Below are positions 46,101 to 61,100 of a DNA stretch of 64,000 nucleotides, in pieces. Origin of the DNA: Patiria miniata (Eukaryota > Echinodermata > Asteroidea > Valvatida > Asterinidae); assembly GCF_015706575.1 (NCBI RefSeq), contig NW_024037050.1, forward strand, positions 2,418,001 to 2,482,000, in the 5' to 3' direction. The notes below the pieces were generated by a model. It ran no database searches and was not told where the DNA came from. It saw nothing but the letters and a program-made list of their open reading frames with translations. Made by a program: the position numbers and the translations under genes. Numbering within the stretch: the stretch's first letter is position 1; every line of letters begins with the position of its first letter.

Positions 46101-49100
46101 TTATGTGTGTTGGGGTTGCTGAGAAGCAACTTACAGTGCTTGCACTTTTCCCACCCTACTTGATTCGTCTTGTTTAATAATATGAACAATAATTAAATGT
46201 CAGTTTTATCTCTGGCTTGGCTTCATGTCTGGAACAAGTCTGACAACGTCAAAACCAAATTGCTACATGTAGGGCCAATGGTTTTCCGCGATCGCGGAAA
46301 ACGGACGGAATTCGCGGCATCTGCTCCTTGAAACAGAAAACGGAATTTGAATCTGAAGAAAATAACTTCTGCAATTTTATTGATAAAAAAACATAATTTT
46401 GTTAAATTTATTGAGTCCAAAACGAATTGTTGATGATTGATTGAACAGACGAGCCATATAAGAAATGAGCGGTGTTTATATCATGATTTTTGGGGGGACA
46501 AAAAAATTCCAGATCAGAGCAATAAATATTATGAGATCATTACCGTAGTACGCGTAGTCATGGGAGTGACAGTCCCGACGCATGCCGTAGCTGTCGGTCA
46601 GCGCACGGGTGAAAATCATCACACTCATGGCATGCTCTCGCGGGTCTCTTTTGCTCCATCGGCAGGTTTATTTTTCTCCGTTCAATTAATCAACCATTCG
46701 TATAACATCTAACTTTGGCTCTATTGAAATGCATGTTGTGCTTACCGGTAGGTCCAAAAATCTACCGTAAACTATCCTATTTTGTCGCTAACGTTAGCGC
46801 GAAAACAAAATGGCGGACATGAATTTCGCTACGGCGAGCTGATGTGTGTGTGACGTCATGGGATTGGCCTGTACGGCTATTGCATGTTTCTTGCATGTGT
46901 GGCAGTGGCTGTGCAGTATATGACTTGACTGTGGTGAAGTTAAATACTAAGTCTGTACATTCATCGGCCTTTGATAAAATAGATAAAATTGTAACTCAAG
47001 TAGGTCTCGAGTCGAGTCATAGTGGACTCGAGTCATTACAACTCTGCAGAGGCCCCCTTCAATGGTGGAGGCATTGTGCCTGATATTGCACAAGGCAACT
47101 GCCCCTTGAACATTATCTGAACAATAGCTAGCATAATGCTTTTGCCACTGAAGGGGGGCCTCCATAAGTATGCATATAGTCAGATTGACCTATAACCTCA
47201 TTCAACTCCACCGCAAATGTGGAAACTGTAAATTTCATCAAAATATTGTATTTAAACCAGGAGGCTATGCTTCCAGTTTGTCGGCACACACCATTTTCAT
47301 ACATTAACGCTTAAATATGGAACCTGTAAATTTCATGAAGATTTTGTTTTAAACCAGGATGCCATGCTTCCAGTTTGTCAGCACACACCATTTTCATACA
47401 TTAACCTTAACTTTGCCTTTTTTTGTTTCTCACCGCAAACAAACTGGGGTGGGGGGGGGGATGGTACAATGTCCCAACCCCCGATGTTAAAAGTGGGGGT
47501 GTATACCCGATTGACCCCTACCCTGTATTTTCGCCATTGGCATCTGTGAATTCTCGGACAGGTTGACCGTAGAAAATTTGAACCTGCTGGATATTATAAC
47601 ATTAGGCAGGCTTCTCACTGTGACAAGTGTTGCATGTTGTTGCGTTGAGAGGGGTTCTAGACAGAATATCCTTGAAGGTTTAGGGTTCATATCTCATAAC
47701 AGTACTTGTCTCCCCTCTTCTCGACAGACAACGTGATCAAAGTCTGGCGTGTCTTCCCTTTCGCTGAGGAGTCCCTGGCCCCACTGATGTCCTTCTACTG
47801 CGCCCACACCCCTCTGCACATGTCTGTCATGAGGGCCACCCTGTGTGTAGCCTTCCAAGATGAGTCCTCTGCCACTTACAGCATAGTACACTACAATCTC
47901 AAGAACAAAGGTAAGTCATCAAACCTCCAAATACACATGCATTTTGTAACAGTACCATAAACTTGTTCCCCTCTTTCACTTATTTTTAGCTGCGGAAAGT
48001 AGATCCACAAGTACTCATGTCTCTCCATAAGTCCGTAGGTTACTTAGTAACGTTGGAATGCGCACCTGTGCCCTATAACTCACTTAGCCAGCTCCTGCCT
48101 GAGACCTAGACTTGGTGCCAAGTCAGTTATTGTTCACGTATGTACGGTACCGGTTACTGGTTCCATGCACGCAAAACATCACTGCAATGCGCGCATCCTG
48201 GTTCACAGACCAAATGATGCTGACTATTGATGTTCAATAACCGACTTGGCGAAAACGTTTTCTATTTTGTACATAAAATATGGGAGTATTTTGAATCGCT
48301 AGCAAATTCTATGCGAGCAATCTGATTGTTCCAGATTCCAGCGTGTATTCTAGGCCGCAACGGAAGGTCATTCTCATTACTTCGAGGGTTTGTGGTTTGT
48401 GTGGTGTAACATTCCAAAATTCATTATGGGGCACACGACTCAAATAAATCAAGTATATCACAATGATACATCTTATTTCTATACACAATTGACCAAGCTG
48501 AGTGATTTGGCCGTTAAAACGTCGCCCGATCTGCAAACATGTCCCGACGTATTGAGAAGAACTCCCCATGTAACGGAATGAATGAGTCCTCATTTGCATT
48601 GCGGTGCGCCATTGGATCTCACCGCAAAAATGCACTGCATATGTAGTGGGCTGCACGCATATATGAATAACGGTGGAGAACGTAACCTTCAAGTCGTTAG
48701 ATATGTCGCAACCCGGCCAATTAGTACTAGTCTTATTCCAGCCGCGCCGATGGAGTTTGACTGAAGTTCACAGACAGAATACGACTATCTAACGACTTGT
48801 CATCAAGTCTACTTGAGGCCCTGTGTCAGTTTTATGGCCCTGAAGGGAGGCAGACAGACTTGCATTATCGAGGTCAAGTTTGCAATGTGACGTTCAACAA
48901 AATGGGAAATCCTTTAGTCTTTACATGTATTTCGAACATCTAGGGGACAGCCACACAAAGAGAGAACAACAGACTCTTTCTTATCCATGGGAGTTCATCT
49001 TTTGTTGAGAGCGGTCCTCGAACGTTTAAGGGTGTGCATTAAAAGTCAATGGGAGAGTGTTATATTATAGGAACAAAGGGAAGCACACAGCCTTGTCCAG

Positions 49101-52100
49101 TGGGTAGCAAGGTCATTTTGATTGGGGAGGGTAGATGTGAAAAAAAGGCACTTGCCTCATCTGTGCTGAAAGGCAGACTAGGTTTTTTCACCGACAATCA
49201 AAAGGGGGTGGGGGCTGAATACCATCTTCCTATGGGGGCGCTGTTCAAAATGGACGATCAGGGGCACCATCGGACAACTAGGTGGCACTTTGCATGGGAC
49301 CAAAAGTGCTGGGTTTTGTGCAACGTTAAAAAAAGGCCCTCATGAAAAAAAGGCGCTGGTTACAAATATTGGGGGGTTAAATACCCCTTACCACCCCAAC
49401 CCCCATTTACTCAAATTTGTATCCTTGTGGAGACATCGCTTTGTTCTCGTGTACAAAATCGTGGGAGGGTGCTCCTATTTTCAACCAGAATTACTTTCCT
49501 GGGTTGAAATTCTGATCAAATATCCCTACATAAAATATTTTTATTTGTGACAGATAAGTTACCCTGGAAATTCCTAGTTTTTGAGTAAAATCTATTTCGT
49601 GAAATCCTTGTGGAGACCAATTCACCTTTAGAAATTGCCTTGTGGAGACCTTTACAATCTTTTGTTCCGTATAATATCTGGGTCTCCAGATCACAAGGCA
49701 TCATTTTGGGGAAACCCCCACCCCCAGCTACACCACTGTTGTCCTCGAGAGTAATGGAGTAAGTGCATGTCCTACAGAGCTCATATGAGTGTTCGTGAAG
49801 CAACATCTACTTTTCACTCTTGGACGCCATTGATCGCTGTGTTGGTTTTTTTTCTCGTATTGCCAGAGAGGAATGATCATAGTCCTGATCAGGACCACAT
49901 TGACAGCATCACGGGCATCGCGTGCAATCCACGCATGGGCGTCTTTGCCTCCTCCAGCACCGACGGAACCATCAAGATATGGGACGAGGATAACACGTTG
50001 ATCAGGTTAGCAAGAATACGATCAAAATGTTGTTTGGACAATAGGACAATCAGGGCTAATTTCATGGCACTGCATTCCTTTTTCAAATCCAGTTAAAAGT
50101 AACATTATGCAACATTCGCTTTTTATTGTAATTTTCAGAAATGGATTGATTTGGGGTTAGTATTTTATAGCAAATACATTACACTAACGTGTTCAAAGTT
50201 TCGTGTTCATAGATGCTGGAAAAAAAGAAGAAAAAAATGTTGTTATTGTAGTCTGGTTCCCTGACCCTACTTCAGATGAATCGGATCAATTTATAGACAT
50301 CGGGAATTGTCAGGGCAGGGAACTAGACTAGCTGGTTTGCACTCGTTCACAGATGTAACCGATTGCAAATTACATGTGGACTAGTTTAATTTGGTAAATT
50401 GGGGGCAGCATTTGATACAAAAATTCCACTTAAACTTTTCAAAAATGACAGCACACCTGGGCCCAATTTCACAGCGCTGCTAAGCACAAAACTTTGCTTA
50501 GCACAAAAAAAATCTGGCTTATAAAAGCAAGTTACCAGCCAAAACTCTATGTGATTTTCATGCTAAGCAAACAACAGCTGAATACTAATCCCGAGCAATA
50601 TACATGACATGGAGTTTTGGCTGGTAACCTGCTTTTATAGGCCAGATTATTTTTTGTGCTAAGCAAATTTTTGTGCTTAGCAGCGCCGTGAAATTGGCCC
50701 CAGGTGCCATGATTTCACAGGATGCTTGAGACCATTGACCTATCGCCGTTATCGCAAGTAAGCCACGCCTCATAGACAACCCTATGAAATTTTGTATGTT
50801 AACTTTTGTTTGTCTCAGATTTTGCGCGTTCCGCGTCCATTTGTATATCTTGTAATTGGACAATATTTCACAAGCTACGTTGATGCGCTTCTTCCACGAT
50901 GGGTTAATTATTCACTTACAGTCAAGTAAGGTACTGCATAATACTTTGGTAGTTTTCTTTTTCTGATGTTTGCATTTTATGTTGTCTATTACCTTAAAGC
51001 TATAGTCCATCATTTGCAGCTATCCGAAAAGTAACTGGCGTAATTATTGTTGAAAAACATACCTGGTTGAAAGATAGTAAGGGGACTAAACTCCCTGTGA
51101 AATCATTCTTTCTGGCAAGCTGTTATTTTGAAGTAATCAACGAAAGAAGGCCTTTCCAACGGTGCTTCTTAAGACGCACCGTAGGAAATTTCCGTTAGTA
51201 GTTTGTTTTTTTTATTCGGTGAAGCAGCGCGCACAAGCATTGACACGACGCACACGCGCGCGCTATAATTCGTCGGATCGGTGCGTGACATCCCGTAACT
51301 GCATTCGGCTCAGTGAGAACGTGTCTCGGACGCTGAATTCAGGCCCAATTCAAAACATGATTCAGCAACTTTTGATATGAAATCGGATCCTAGAATGCTG
51401 TTTTTCTCGGAATATACAGCTGAAGCTGAGCTGAAAGTTCATCAGGTTAGTTGCTCAGTACCTTTCTTCAGATTTTTAGTATGTTTGTTGCTTCAAATGA
51501 ACAAAATGCACAAATTACAAATGATGGACTATATCTTTAAAGCATTGAGTGTGCTCATTAAACCTAAATTGTGCTTGCCGGGATTAATTGATATAAGACA
51601 CATAACCAATATCATCTGAACCACTGTAAACCAGATCCATCAAGCTGAACGCCGAAGCACTCAGCCTGAACTTCTACAGTCAGAAGGGAGACCTGCTGGT
51701 GGGCATTGGGAACCACATTCACCGGATAGACCATGCTAGTTGTAAGTATTGATCTGCCCTATCCACGCTCCGTTCACAAGTACCCCCTCACCGGCAAAGA
51801 AAGTATAGTTGGGGGTGACCGACCGACGCCATCTTGCCTGACTGCAATTCATTTGCCGCAAAGCGCGACCACTGCGTGTGCATAGTACAAATCCACTAGT
51901 GTACGTGGGTCACACACAAGGAACGGTGTGCGTCAACCAGCGAAATGTCCCGCCCATGGGACGTCGTTGCTAGGTAAAAGGGCGCCCTCTTTTCTCAGCG
52001 CACGGAGCCCATACAGTGTGTATCAAAAAAAAATGCAAACAAAATTTAACGGAATGCTAGACGTAGAATGTGTAGCCAACACAGATAATATAGGTATGGT

Positions 52101-55100
52101 TTGAAAGATACGCCTTTCCACTTTAAAATGAGACATCAAACGTCCAAATCTGATAATTTTTGACAGAGTTATGAGTAATTTTTCAAGAGAGTTCAAATTG
52201 ACCATGGGACCAAGTTTTCAATTTTAGGCATTGGGACAGAGGTAGCCTAATTGCCTCTGAGTGTATATTTGCCTGGCCTACAAAAAAATGGGTTTAAGCG
52301 AGTAAACACAATTCTAAACACATTCTTGCTATCACCTCATGCTAAAAATATTCAACATGTAAACATGTTTGCTAAAATTTCTCCAAATTCTCTTTCCTGT
52401 CATAGATATGCCAAGAATGTACCTGAGGAAGATGGTTTCCATGGTGTTTCCCGATGTTCCCACGGAGACCCCCATCCCGCTAGATGAGGACAAAGTCCGA
52501 GCGATGTCCCCGCTGAGCAACAAGAGATTGAAGGCAGCGCACTCTTCCGTTTTCAAGTAAGAAGTCATCCAGAGATGCCCATCATATCTATCCTTGTCGA
52601 CAAATGTCGACATGGTCAGGAAAGGGTTAACTACGAAATGGAAATCCATAGTATCATAGTGTTTCTTAAAATTCATTCTAAGAGTATCCCAAAAGTGAGA
52701 TTGCAAAATTGAAATGTACAAGTGAAGGGAAAAAATTAAGGGATTGAAGGTAGTCCGAAAATTTGGGACTCTCAATACTGTGTTTGAGAGTCCCAAAACT
52801 TATGGTATTGAAAACATGCAAAACAAGAAAATAGACTGGCACCTAACACAACCTGTCCAACACAGCTTCAGAACTGCATCGGTCAACCATGCCAAAAGAA
52901 TTTAAGAAACATGTGGCATGAAGCGGGAACTAGTCTCAATTTACTTCACATTTCTCCATAGTCAAGCCACCAGACTATTGACACTAAATGAAGGGGTCAG
53001 TCTTTTCAAATAGTTGGACCATGGTTGGACATGTTCCAGTCTAGTATTTAGCCCCATTTTGAAATCGCTTGACTTCCCTCTCATGTGCAAAATATTGAAG
53101 AAAAATCTCTTTTAAAAATTGAATTCAGTCTGCAAACTTGGTTGGTGAAATACTGAGGACATTTTCTTTGCCCCAGTGGAATTTTTGGAGAAATTTGCTG
53201 GTTAAGCTGTGAGTAAAGTGGGCCTGATTTAGTTTTGCACCTTTCAGAGCACTCCAGAGCCCTGTCTGGATTGAAGGGTCCTTAGAAAATCAGAGCAACT
53301 CACAGCGAAAACAGTGATTTTGATACTTGAAATAGTATTTGTCAATTGGTCTTATCTTTGTCTCAGGTTTGAGCATTTCAAAGACGTTCTCACTGAGGAG
53401 GAAACGGAGGAATTGACGAGGGAGAAGAAACTCAAGGAAGCTGTAAGTCAAGAAAATATTGAGACAAATTCTGTGCCAATCTCCATATATGTACATGTGT
53501 GTATACACGGTATGGTCATACTGTATTGGGACCATGTAAAACAAGACTTGGAAAAGCATGGGTTTGGCAATCCTCTGAGAGGAAAAGACGCAACGATAGC
53601 AGAGATCCTGATAGAAAGTAGGATCTGTGGTGCAGCCAGGCCGGCCTGGGTGCACGTAGGCCTACCATGATCACGGAGCAGTGTGTCGGCCTGGGCGCGA
53701 TCTTCGCGTAGCTAGGATCGGGCCAGGCCCACCAAACGCCCAATTCCAAAATTGACATGCTATTCCCTGGCTATGTCACTAGATATGAAAATTTATAGCA
53801 TTTTGCTTAAAACTTTCTGAACTGTGGCATGCTATTTAAAATCTTTTTTTTAATGTATAAAGTCCTGCAAATGCCAACAAGTAGATTTATTTGTTACAGG
53901 CTATTATATTCCTTTAAAGTTCGTCTTGAGAAGAAATTTGAAATTTTGTAAAACTACGTGTCCGTCAGATAGAACAAGTGCAAGTGCACAATAAGCTCTG
54001 GCCATGTTGCAAGAAATTTTGCATGAAATCGATCAAAAGGATCCATGCCAGAGCTGAAAAATGTGACGCCGAGAAATGCGACGCCGATGGCACATATGGA
54101 ACATCATACTTTTGGTCAATTTTCTGGGGACAGACGGACAGACCGACCACCAAGTGAAATGTAGAAGCTACTGCCAGAGCTTAAAATATTGTGCACTTGT
54201 GGCTTTCTTAACACTTGATTAATTTGAATTCAAATAGTATCTTGTGAAGCGTGAAGTGAATAATGTTAAACAGGAAAAAAGGAGATGTCCTTTTCACTAT
54301 CAATCACTTTTATATCAGAAGGCCATACTTTGTTTAAAAAAAAATCCTTTCACTCATTTTCCCCCATTGCACATAATTTGCATTCCTTTCAGGCTTTCAC
54401 AGTACTGGACGCAAGAGAAACTGAGCTCCGCAAGCTCCGCGACGGCACCTTCGACGAACAGCCCAAGAAAAAGGCCGCCGTCTCAGCTGCCAAGATCAAG
54501 AAAGCTGCCTTCCGCAGGTACTGGAATCTGGTCCACCTGGAGACAGAACACGAGAAGATCCCGGACGAGGACAACTTCAATCCCGACGCCGGAGACGAGG
54601 ATGAAGAATCCGAGGCCTCGTGGAAACCAGAGAGGGAGCCCTCCGGCTTCTTCCCCCACCCCTCGACCGTCCGCCGGCCACCCAAACCCCAAGATCTACC
54701 GGGGATCTTTGAGACGCAACTTCGGGAGGAAGATTACGAGGATGGAATCCGAGCGACGGTGGAGAGGGTGGAAGTGCGGAAGCCAGCACCCCAGCCCCCG
54801 CTGGCATTACCCATCAATCCGTCAGGGTTCATCCCCAACTCGGTCCTGATCCGTCTGCTGTGGCCCCCAGAGGAGACAGAAAAGATGAAGGAGAAGTACA
54901 AACCACCGTCGCTGAGCGATGACCAGCTGGCCCAGATTGCTGTCAGGAGGAGGGTCAGTATTACAAAGAAAGCTTGTATCTTGTATCCTTCAGATGGGTT
55001 CGTTTTTTGCTAAATGAAGATAAGGCTGCATCCGAATCGGCTGTCTAGAGCTAGGTCTAGGTCTGCGCCCGTTGAAAATACACGGGGACGTGCTGACAAT

Positions 55101-58100
55101 AGACGTAGCCGTAGCTCTGGAAGCCCATTTCGGACACAGCCTAACCCTCTGAATCCCTTCACCGCTTTTCCTTATTACTCCTGGATTTGCCCATTACTAA
55201 GTAGGTTTTTTTCCTAGTTACGTTTTGTGTCCATCGTGTATGCCTTGCAGTTTTTCTCTGAATTAAGAAAACAAAAATATGGGTAAGACAAGTTGTTTGT
55301 GTGGATTGACTGGATTCAGTAACATCTTTCAAAGAAACACGACACAGCGTTGTTGGTATTGACCAAACCTTTGTAACAATTATGGGCAGCCAACTTTAAC
55401 ATTTTCATATGCGGTTATTATACTTCCGGCCTTCCAGAGTGCTTAGGTGGGCCTGCAATTCAAGCCATTAAAAAACACTGCATCTACAGACAACTGTTTG
55501 CCTAATAGACCTGAACCCTAATGACATCAGCTTTGTTTACATGTGCGCTTTCCTTTGGGAACCAGTTCGGGAAGAGAACCACCAAGCTCCCGCAAGAAAG
55601 CGCACAATGTAAACGAAGCGTGATGTCATTCAGGTCTGTTGGTTTTTGCTGTGTAAGAATGTCCTTCAAGGCTTAAAGGGAAAATACAACATTTGCAAAC
55701 GTCAAAAAATGAAATAATCAAATTATCACGAAATACCTTACTGGATTGTTTTGGAATGACAGTCTAAAGCATCCTGTAAAATCATGGCTCCTGGTGTGCT
55801 GACATTTTCAAGAAAAATTGTATATTTCCAACGCGTTGGAGAAAATTGGCTTATTTTCAAAACTGATCCTAATTTTTCATATTTAGTTACTCCGCATTTT
55901 CTGTGCAATTGATTACACACCTGTGAAGGGGTACAAGCCTACTAGACTGATTCTCTGACCTTACAATTCCCCAAAGTCCACAAATTGCTCTGTTTCATCT
56001 TAAGTGGGCTCAGGAATCCAGACTGCCAGAACATGATAGGTTTTCTTGGCTTTTCAAGCATGTACAAGCCCAAAACATGAAACAAGTCAGTTTAACAATA
56101 TTTGCTATAACATTCTAATCCTCCAAATCCATCTATTTCTGAAAATTGCAGCAAAAGCAGATGTTGTACATTCCCTTTAAAGAAAAAAAAAGGTACAGAA
56201 GTGCATACAGTGCTTGCCAAGAGGAAAGCAAATACACAGAGCAAAATTGCAGTGGTATTTATTGCGCCTGCTTTGGAGGTCGACTTGTACCACAAAACTT
56301 GCCACAACCACCACCAAGGTTGTGGATGCTTTTCAAACTCACACCTGCTTTATACACTATGGACCAAGGAGGGAGGAACTATTAACATAAGGGATAATAA
56401 CAATTGGTGACTTTTCTTTGTACTTTATATTTGTAAGAATGGTGGCAGCATAAGCAGCGGTTGACTAATTGCAAAAAATAACCCAATTTTTGTCTCTCCT
56501 TTTTTTCTCTCTTCTTTTATCGCCGGCGCCTATAATGTTTTTTTAACATGCCTCAGCCGAAGTCTTTGGAGAGCCCAGAGGTGAATAACCCTTTTTTTAT
56601 AATTGTGCTTTTTTTTTTTTTCTTTTATGCTTACAATAAACTTCACTTTAATTTGACATTAAAAAGGCAATTTTCAGTCCCAGTCCCATAAAGAACAGTC
56701 CGATTCGAACCAGCCAACAGTCCGATTCGAACCAGCCAACCGATCCCGTTAGCTAGGCGGTTGAGTGGTAAGACATCTGCACTAGAAAGCAGGAGGTCGT
56801 GGGTTCGAGTCCCACCCGAGTGATTTTTTTCCAACGTTCACTCGGGAGGTAACACACTGAGTATACAGTGAATACAAAACTTTGAATTTGAAAGAACAGT
56901 CCCATAAAAATGATTGCATGTATTCCCTGAGTTAAAACCACAACATCTCTAAAGTCTGTTGTGACAACCCATTATACAAAGTATTTTCTCAAAAACAAAA
57001 TGAAGACCAATCAACAAATTACCCAAAAGAAAAACGGAAATACTTGCATGGCCTAGTTGACTTCTGAGTGACGTCATGACTATTCCAGTGAATTTTCCAT
57101 CGGCGGTATTCCAATCTGACCCCTAACCTTTGACCTTTTTACTTGCAGCGGGTCATAGTGTGGAGCGATGAGGAGGAGGTATATTTCAGCGGAATTCAGA
57201 TTTTAATTTTATTTTTGAATGCATGTTGCTTGCTTCACGTTGAATGTGTTTTGCATGTTGTTGTGCCATACTTCACCATATGAAAGTCATCCAGAAATTC
57301 TGAAATCTAGAATAATAATAATGATAGTTTGGTGCTTATATAGCGCTTTACACCAAAGATCCCAAAATGTTTCACAATTATAGATTGTTTTGAGTCTGTA
57401 AACAGTTTTTAACAGGTTTTTTTTGCTTACACCATAACTGTTTGATCTCAATTTATTTGGGGTTTTTTGGGGATGTGACTTTTTGAGTTATGCTGTCAAT
57501 TTTGATGAATTGATCATTATAGTGTTGATTTACGAATCAACGTTTTCACTTATTACTTTGAATTGTCTGACAAAAAGTGCATTTTTTCCCTGTTTTTATT
57601 AATTGTTGTGCAGAACTTTGTCAGAGAATCGCTTGCTTTCCCAAGATTTTCTCCAAACTGTTGCTTGTCTGTTTCCTGATGAATACTATTTCACTAAAAA
57701 AATTTTTGCACCACTTGTTAGCATTTTAAAAAGTTCTGATGCACGTTTTAATTAACAATTATTAGGTTTAATTAACAAGGCTTTCCAGAAGGATGCTACT
57801 AATACCAAGTGCAATGTACTTTGCCTACATTTAGAATCATGTGATCTGGCATAACAAACCTGCAAAAACTTTTAGACCTTGAACCCAAGGGTTGGCACCC
57901 CCCCCCCCCCTTTGGTTTTTAAAAAAGTCAACTAAAAAAATTCAGGATTATTTCTCATTGTCACTGAGATACTTTCAATGAAAATGATTTAAAAGTTTAG
58001 AAACATAATTTGTTAAGTTGTTAAATATTATTTTTGCAGTTGTATAACAGCAACATTTCTGCACACTTTTGAGAAACAAGATTTTTAGTGAGCTTCAGTA

Positions 58101-61100
58101 GTATTAAGCCTACATGTGTATTTGACAAATTGAAGGTCAAACATATAGATTTACCTGAAAGAAAGAGATAATTTGAAGCGTGCATAGTACAATGATGTGC
58201 GGTCTCAAAATTTTGTTCAACAATTTCACATTTCCGACACACGTCATTGTTTCTTCCACTTTGAAATTTTTTTTTTTGAAGTGTGGAAAGTTGTACTATA
58301 CAGTATGCAGGCATGCAACTTTTCCTTGGATCAGTTGATTTCCATTTTTTTTTCACTTTACACTTATGCCATTAAAAATTGTGGGAACAAAACTATAAAA
58401 TCTTGTGAACCTTGAAAATCCTTCATCTAAGTAGTCCCTTCCCAGTTGCATTGCCTGAGCATGATTTTTCACAATGCAAATCTGAACATTGACACTTCCA
58501 TATGAAACCAAAAACTCACTGTTAATCTCGGGTGTTTTGTGCGGGTTTTGCCATGCCGGGTCACATATACCTGTTGCAGACGTTTTAAAGAATGCCTGTT
58601 CATTTTACACAAATTCTTTGCCTTGTTGTTACCTTGCTTTAAACGCTTACATGATGCTACAGGAGCTTCCTATACCAAGTCCAGAACCAACACCGGTAAA
58701 TGTACTTGCATTACCAAAATCTCCATTTGCTACTATTGTTGCCAAGCGTTTCCAAAAATACCAAAGTGGTTGAGGAACTTTGTTGGGGTCAGTTGGATCT
58801 GACAGCTGTTTTGTTTTTACAAATTATTGTGCTTAGCACAGAATCCTTTTTAGCAACATATACTTCAAAGCATAAGCCAGAGATTCTTGCTAAGCTGTAA
58901 ACTTCATATATCTTTAGCACAGATTTTTCTACTATTGGCTCCGTGCGTAAACAAGAGAGGGCGCTTTTTTACCACTTTTGAGAGCCCAGTGGACGGGGCA
59001 CACCGTGTGCCACGCGCACACGGTGTGCACACTGGTTTGCGCGATATAACGCGAAGTACATATTCTGAATGTGCATACAGCCACAGGGTCTTTGCGCGAG
59101 CGTCGGGCGTCATCAGCAATGCGTTCACGACAAGTAGTCTCCCTAACTCTCCCTACCTTACCGTTGAGGGGGTACTTGTGCAAGAAGCCAATAGTTAGCA
59201 GACAGTAAGAAGCGTAATAAAAATCAATAGTCGGCATGCATGTATCAGTTTTCGTGGCACGCTGTATTAGAAATGTCAAACCCATACAAAAAATGACACT
59301 GTATTTTACAGCATGCTCAAAAATAGTGGTTTTTTTTTTTCCTTTTGCTCTTCCATCAGTTTTTTCAAGTCATATTGCTGTCAGCTTGGGCCATGTCCGA
59401 AACAGGCTTACAGCTACGTGTATCGTCCACATGTGCCTATAGTTGTAATGGGCAAAGAACTAGACATTAGATTTAGAAAAGATATTCCGATGCGGCCATG
59501 TTTTCATTTTTCATTTTTTTTCATCAAGGCATTTTTATTTATTTAAGGTTGCAGACTAGTAAATAAATTGCCATAGACCCCAGTGCTAAATGCTCCCACT
59601 TCTAAAAATCAGGGAAAATACTCAGGACTTTCCAAGGTGTTTGAGAAACACATCAAAGTAAAGCTATCTCATCATCTTTAATTTCCTTTTCAATTTTTTT
59701 TTTTGGGGGGGGGGGGTAATTATGACTTTTGGGAGAAATATCATCCAGAGGTGATCACCCCTAAAAGTAGTCATGTAGCCCGTCGCCATTTTGAAAAATG
59801 ATGCCTATGTGTGTTCCATTGCAAAATAGAGCAATTGTAGGGCCCAATTTCATTTCCATTTGACAAGAATAGCTCGCGGTCCTGTGCACGACTTCCACCT
59901 TTCTTTTTTACAAACCATCAAGTTCATGGCCAACACTGCTCTAATAGCAAAAGGACATGCAAATCGTGATTTGGCCGGTGTGGGAAATTTCAGGCCTATT
60001 TACTGGCTTCAACCTTAAACATCAGCTGCCAAAATGCTACCCTGTCAGGTATCGCCATTGTTATTTCAACATCACAAACGCTTGAGTGCAAAACCAGTCA
60101 CACCAAGTGTTGTGTGGTTGAAATTTCAAAGCAGTGTTTATGATTAGGCAGGACGAACTGAATTAACATCTGAATCGTAATATCTCTCTTTCATTGCATC
60201 TTTTTCTCCAAAAAAAACCCCTTTTATTCAGGATAAAGAAAAGACACCGATTCTGACCCCGGAGCCAGAGGACACGGGCACCCCTAAGGCATCCCTCCTG
60301 GACAAATTCAACATCGACATCGCCCCAATGCCCAAGGACATCCCCGATCAGGAACCCACTCCCAGCCCGCCCCACACCCCTACCCCGGAACCCAAGCCAG
60401 AGACACCCAAAGAGACCCCCAAACCACCCCCAAGACCCAAAGTGCAGAAGTTGCCTAAACCAGTGGTGAAGGTGGTCACACCCAAACCGGCCACGCCTAG
60501 CCCTCCCCCACCTCCTACCCCCTCGCCCCCTAGGCCCCCCACGCCCCTGCCGTCGTTTATCTCCCAGTTCAAAGGAGCAGAATGGTTTGAGGAGTACTTC
60601 CCTAATGCAACCAACAAGGTAAATGACCTTATATTGCTCATGTTTTCCTAAATTCTCGTAATGACAAGTTTATCATATTCTCAGAATACATAAACAACAT
60701 CCGTTTATTTTACTTTTGCAAAAGTTATATATTAACCTTGGAGGAAACATTTGCTTAAAGGTAGGGTAGATCATTTGTCATTTGTGCATTTTTTTTCGTT
60801 TGGAGCCACAAAAGTGCTCAAAATCTAAAGACAGGAACTTAACAAAGTTTTACATAGCTCAGTGAATGATGTATATTTTGAGAAAACAAAATTCTAGGAT
60901 CTCGGTTTCAACTCAAAAGTTGCAGAGTTATGTTTTACATTGCACCTGATATCAGCGTCCAGGACACATTCTCATTCAGCGGATTGCAGCTACGCAATGT
61001 CACGCACTGAATTGACGACTAATAGCAACCGTGCGCACGTGTGTGTCATGTCAACGCTTGCGCGCACCCATTCTCGGATTTCGCCGAATTACAAACCAAC

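Noticed and set aside
60348-60641. 97-codon glycine-rich frame on the minus strand
   Set aside because: Antisense shadow of the proline-rich exon 20 of the WD gene.
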